A stretch of 64,000 bases of DNA from Thiodiazotropha sp050305635 (GTDB taxonomy: Bacteria > Pseudomonadota > Gammaproteobacteria > Chromatiales > Chromatiaceae): NCBI GenBank assembly GCA_050305635.1, contig JBNLFS010000148.1:5179-69178 (forward strand). The letters run 5' to 3'. A program made the translations under genes and the position numbers. Within the stretch, counting starts at the first letter, position 1, and every line of letters begins with the position of its first letter. This document shows positions 62,901 through 64,000 of the stretch, piece after piece. Under the pieces are notes generated by a model. It saw only the letters and a list, made by a program, of their open reading frames with translations, was not told the origin of the DNA and made no database searches.

Positions 62901-63579
62901 GTACCGGGACTACGCCCGCTTCTTTGAAGAGGTGATGAAGATCCCCGCACTGGGCGAGGAGACCCTACTCTTCAACGCCCAGCTCTCGGCGCGCTCGGCG
63001 CGGGTGCGCGACGAACTGATGAGCCTGCTGCTCGACGAGGACCAGCACAAGGCCCTGCGCGAACTGGAGCGCATCGCCGACTACCGCCACTACCGCCGCT
63101 ACGAGATCTACAAAGAGGTGGAGGGCAAGCCGCCGATCCCGCTCTCCGAGTACGGCACCGGCTCCGGCGGCCAGCTGGAGACCCCCGCCTACATCATCCG
63201 CTCGGCGGCCATCACCTCCGCCTTCCGCTTCGCCGAGGGGCAGAACCACCTGCGCATGGTGCTGGTGGACGAGGCCTTCATGCACATGGACGAACAGCGC
63301 TCCCGCGAGGTGATCGGCTACCTCACCGAGGCCCTGGGACTGCAGATCATCTTCATCATGCCCACCAGCAAATGCGGCCCCTTCATGGACCTGATCAGCA
63401 ACGAGTTCGTCTTCGCCAAGGTACCCAGCCCGCCCCGCGGCCAGTTGCAGACCCGGGTGCTGGTCGACCGCAAGGTATGCAACCGCGAGCGCATCCAGGC
63501 GCTGTGGGCGCAGCACCGCCGCACCATCTACCAGCAGGCGGAGTTGGACTTCATGGAAGACATACTGAACGAGACCTGA
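59941..63579 (+). CDS. jetC: Wadjet SMC-like ATPase JetC
   Basis: 1212 residues. Walker A is INLLSGGNGSGKTTAADAI (about 25–42). Two long coiled coils (about 255–520 and 680–970) flank a hinge-like globular region (about 540–670). The ABC signature is YGTGSGGQLETPAYI (about 1075) and Walker B is LRMVLVDEAFMHMDE (about 1105). JetC is the loop-extruding motor of Wadjet. All ATPase motifs are intact. It starts inside the end of jetB, the normal arrangement. Confidence 0.92.
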   Translation: MFLKRFIYVNWGNLPNSEFEFGPINLLSGGNGSGKTTAADAIQTIMTAAHENLFQYNPGQDETTQRGRGGKRVRTLASYVLGCDDGSYARLDPSDGYLAAVFHPTQGETAQPLTALIAVRAYLEQGGSQPVARQEEAVFFILPNVELSIDKLQREELGERHVITMEQLPHSLALEFGKRSVERYDTKKGYLRRLYAALRGRGEQVTEREAVAAARAFSRFMAYKPVSSINQFVAEEILERRDLGEAIRTVSGQLKTIHGMEQEARALVEGIERLRLAAGHAQGYIQHWLDLNTLDYLLARHDYLQRQQDYLATKQTQKQLRARNGELESEIALAEQRRKQLHEQLVELEAQRLGIDALRQKDELEQQREQARQRLADQGRELLTQDNQVQHNAGHLGLITGGLQSAELSAELPQLCDLETTTLAREAQTKGKRGEVDLSRLLQQDLTGDLSALEAYLDQAREAQQAINRLHRQLREDDGSGATRRDRLAELAGERRRRYEQLAAQQRQKQAEIERLESRQVSYPHYVERALAAIREQCPQADPRVLCDHVEVTDPRWQAAIEGYLGGARFGILVEPEHEAAAIRIVRALPGRDNRARVIQGHKAAEDAARLQLEKDSIVHVLAFTHAVARSYLSASYGGVVRVESAEALRHTRRGLTADGMGSGNYTLFRCDLPDGELVFGQAARERALAAKREELEQILGDWQQADRRMQESAKLLKAIDGLLPVSHADSVAAMLESRRDLLRLDNLLANLDLGEHQDLEAKLTQLRAQDDGLRQQTQTLSVEKGKLAEQLVQAERAIQGLADLQDQANLQADRCEEALRELHRVWPEFDPEACLERADTEAPEIEPKQLKEERTERERQLHRSERSLDETIQEHNRLCRPPDAVWYQGFDADYDNALFKRICGVRQELDRVYNLLKNNILVDKHNELQRLKESFNSTFVTHLCHQIHQAINDGQRQIELLNRELQHHRFGADRETFRFDSVWIPEYRDYARFFEEVMKIPALGEETLLFNAQLSARSARVRDELMSLLLDEDQHKALRELERIADYRHYRRYEIYKEVEGKPPIPLSEYGTGSGGQLETPAYIIRSAAITSAFRFAEGQNHLRMVLVDEAFMHMDEQRSREVIGYLTEALGLQIIFIMPTSKCGPFMDLISNEFVFAKVPSPPRGQLQTRVLVDRKVCNRERIQALWAQHRRTIYQQAELDFMEDILNET

Positions 63580-63601
63580 GAAGCCCATATTCCGCTACGC
63601 T

Positions 63602-63660
63602 CCATCCAGGCTACGCGACTCTGTAGCCCGGGTGGAGCAACGCGTAACCCGTGAGGTCGT
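63602..63660. repeat. GTAGCCCGGG-family repeat
   Basis: TGTAGCCCGGGTGGAGCAAC followed by GCGTAACCCG, a member of the same dispersed repeat family as at 29281 and 43934. It lies between jetC and the truncated frame in the jetD position. Confidence 0.6.
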
Positions 63661-63804
63661 GGCACAGACTTGAATCCGGCAAACAACCCTGGTTTTCGAA
63701 CCCTCACTCCGACCATACCACCCAATTTCCCCATACCGCATCCCCGCGACAACGGCATAATGTACAACTCTCTCCTTGCAAGAAGGCACGAGCCGAGATA
63801 AACC

Positions 63805-63957
63805 GTGAGCGACGTATTCCACCCCAAAAGCCCAGACTATCCCGCCCCACCCTGGCTCAGCGACGAACCCGAACTACGCGCCCTGCTTTGCTCGTTCCCA
63901 CGCTCTGCGTGGGAATGCAGACCCCGGCCAATCGGAGCAGCGGGTAGGTCGGGTTAG
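63805..63957 (+). pseudogene. Truncated frame in the jetD position
   Basis: A GTG with GAGATAAACC before it opens a frame reading MSDVFHPKSPDYPAPPWLSD and EPELRALL. After 28 codons the frame runs straight into the palindromic repeat at 63893 and stops at 63957. In Wadjet operons jetD (TOPRIM-like nuclease subunit) follows jetC, so this is probably its 5' end interrupted by a repeat. The similarity to JetD is by position only; the rest would lie beyond the window. Confidence 0.45.
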
Positions 63958-64000
63958 CGCAGCGTAACCCGACAGGCAGTGGCGAGATACCCGGGCCTGT
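63893..64000. repeat. Palindromic repeat cluster at right edge
   Basis: CGTTCCCACGC-N3-GCGTGGGAATG at 63893–63917, then GGTCGGGTTAGCGCAGCGTA with ACCCGACAGGC (about 63937–63972), another common gammaproteobacterial repeat type, then unclassified sequence up to the window edge. Confidence 0.65.

Overview
The window looks like chromosomal DNA of a free-living or symbiotic gammaproteobacterium. The glnE–ilvE–small zinc-finger order (16.6–20.6 kb) is typical of Chromatiales-like gammaproteobacteria; GC is fairly high across most genes; and c-di-GMP and chemotaxis proteins are abundant. A sulfur-oxidiser-like lineage is a guess from gene order only. No rRNA, convincing tRNA, CRISPR array or intact transposase was seen.

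Layout. (1) 0.3–10.5 kb: a FIST sensor plus GGDEF/EAL protein, facing a TonB-dependent receptor – YfiR – CHASE8/GGDEF/EAL series. (2) 10.5–13.3 kb: a divergent intergenic region with a foldable leader, a chromate transporter and a sulfotransferase, followed by repeats. (3) 13.8–16.4 kb: a PhnD-like binding protein with a chemoreceptor. (4) 16.6–20.6 kb: glnE, ilvE and a zinc-finger protein. (5) 20.7–28.2 kb: a tightly packed seven-gene operon encoding an HcnABC/opine-oxidase-like complex, SbnA- and SbnB-like enzymes of 2,3-diaminopropionate synthesis, a threonine-synthase-like enzyme and a BenE-type transporter. (6) 28.5–29.8 kb: a decayed vapBC pair and a repeat-rich scar holding a 90-bp copy of a chemoreceptor gene. 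(7) 29.8–37.5 kb: a giant PhnD–PAS/GAF–HD-GYP protein, a second chemoreceptor and a second PhnD-like protein. (8) 37.9–47.6 kb: two convergent operons with an ABC exporter, ACP, an intact ketosynthase, a Cys-less ketosynthase, a membrane C13 (caspase-fold) peptidase, a BtrH-like protein, an unknown protein, a FabH-like synthase and a DarA-like flavodoxin-fold protein. (9) 47.9–52.5 kb: a CZB chemoreceptor and groES–groEL with a perfect CIRCE operator. (10) 52.5–64 kb: a Wadjet (jet) defence locus in which jetA is separated from jetBC by about 5.3 kb (SDR, Crp/Fnr regulator, a 140-bp MITE-like element, an Ig-repeat lipoprotein and a beta-helix protein), and the frame in the jetD position is cut off by a palindromic repeat.

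The best candidates for an undescribed system are the amino-acid/opine-like operon (5), where an amino-acid oxidase complex is welded to the SbnA/SbnB pathway, and the compact ketosynthase–peptidase cluster (8), which resembles dialkylresorcinol/flexirubin machinery without the rest of the aryl-polyene genes. The split Wadjet locus shows how a defence operon can be opened by inserted cargo. Function calls rest on motif recognition by eye; no database search was run.
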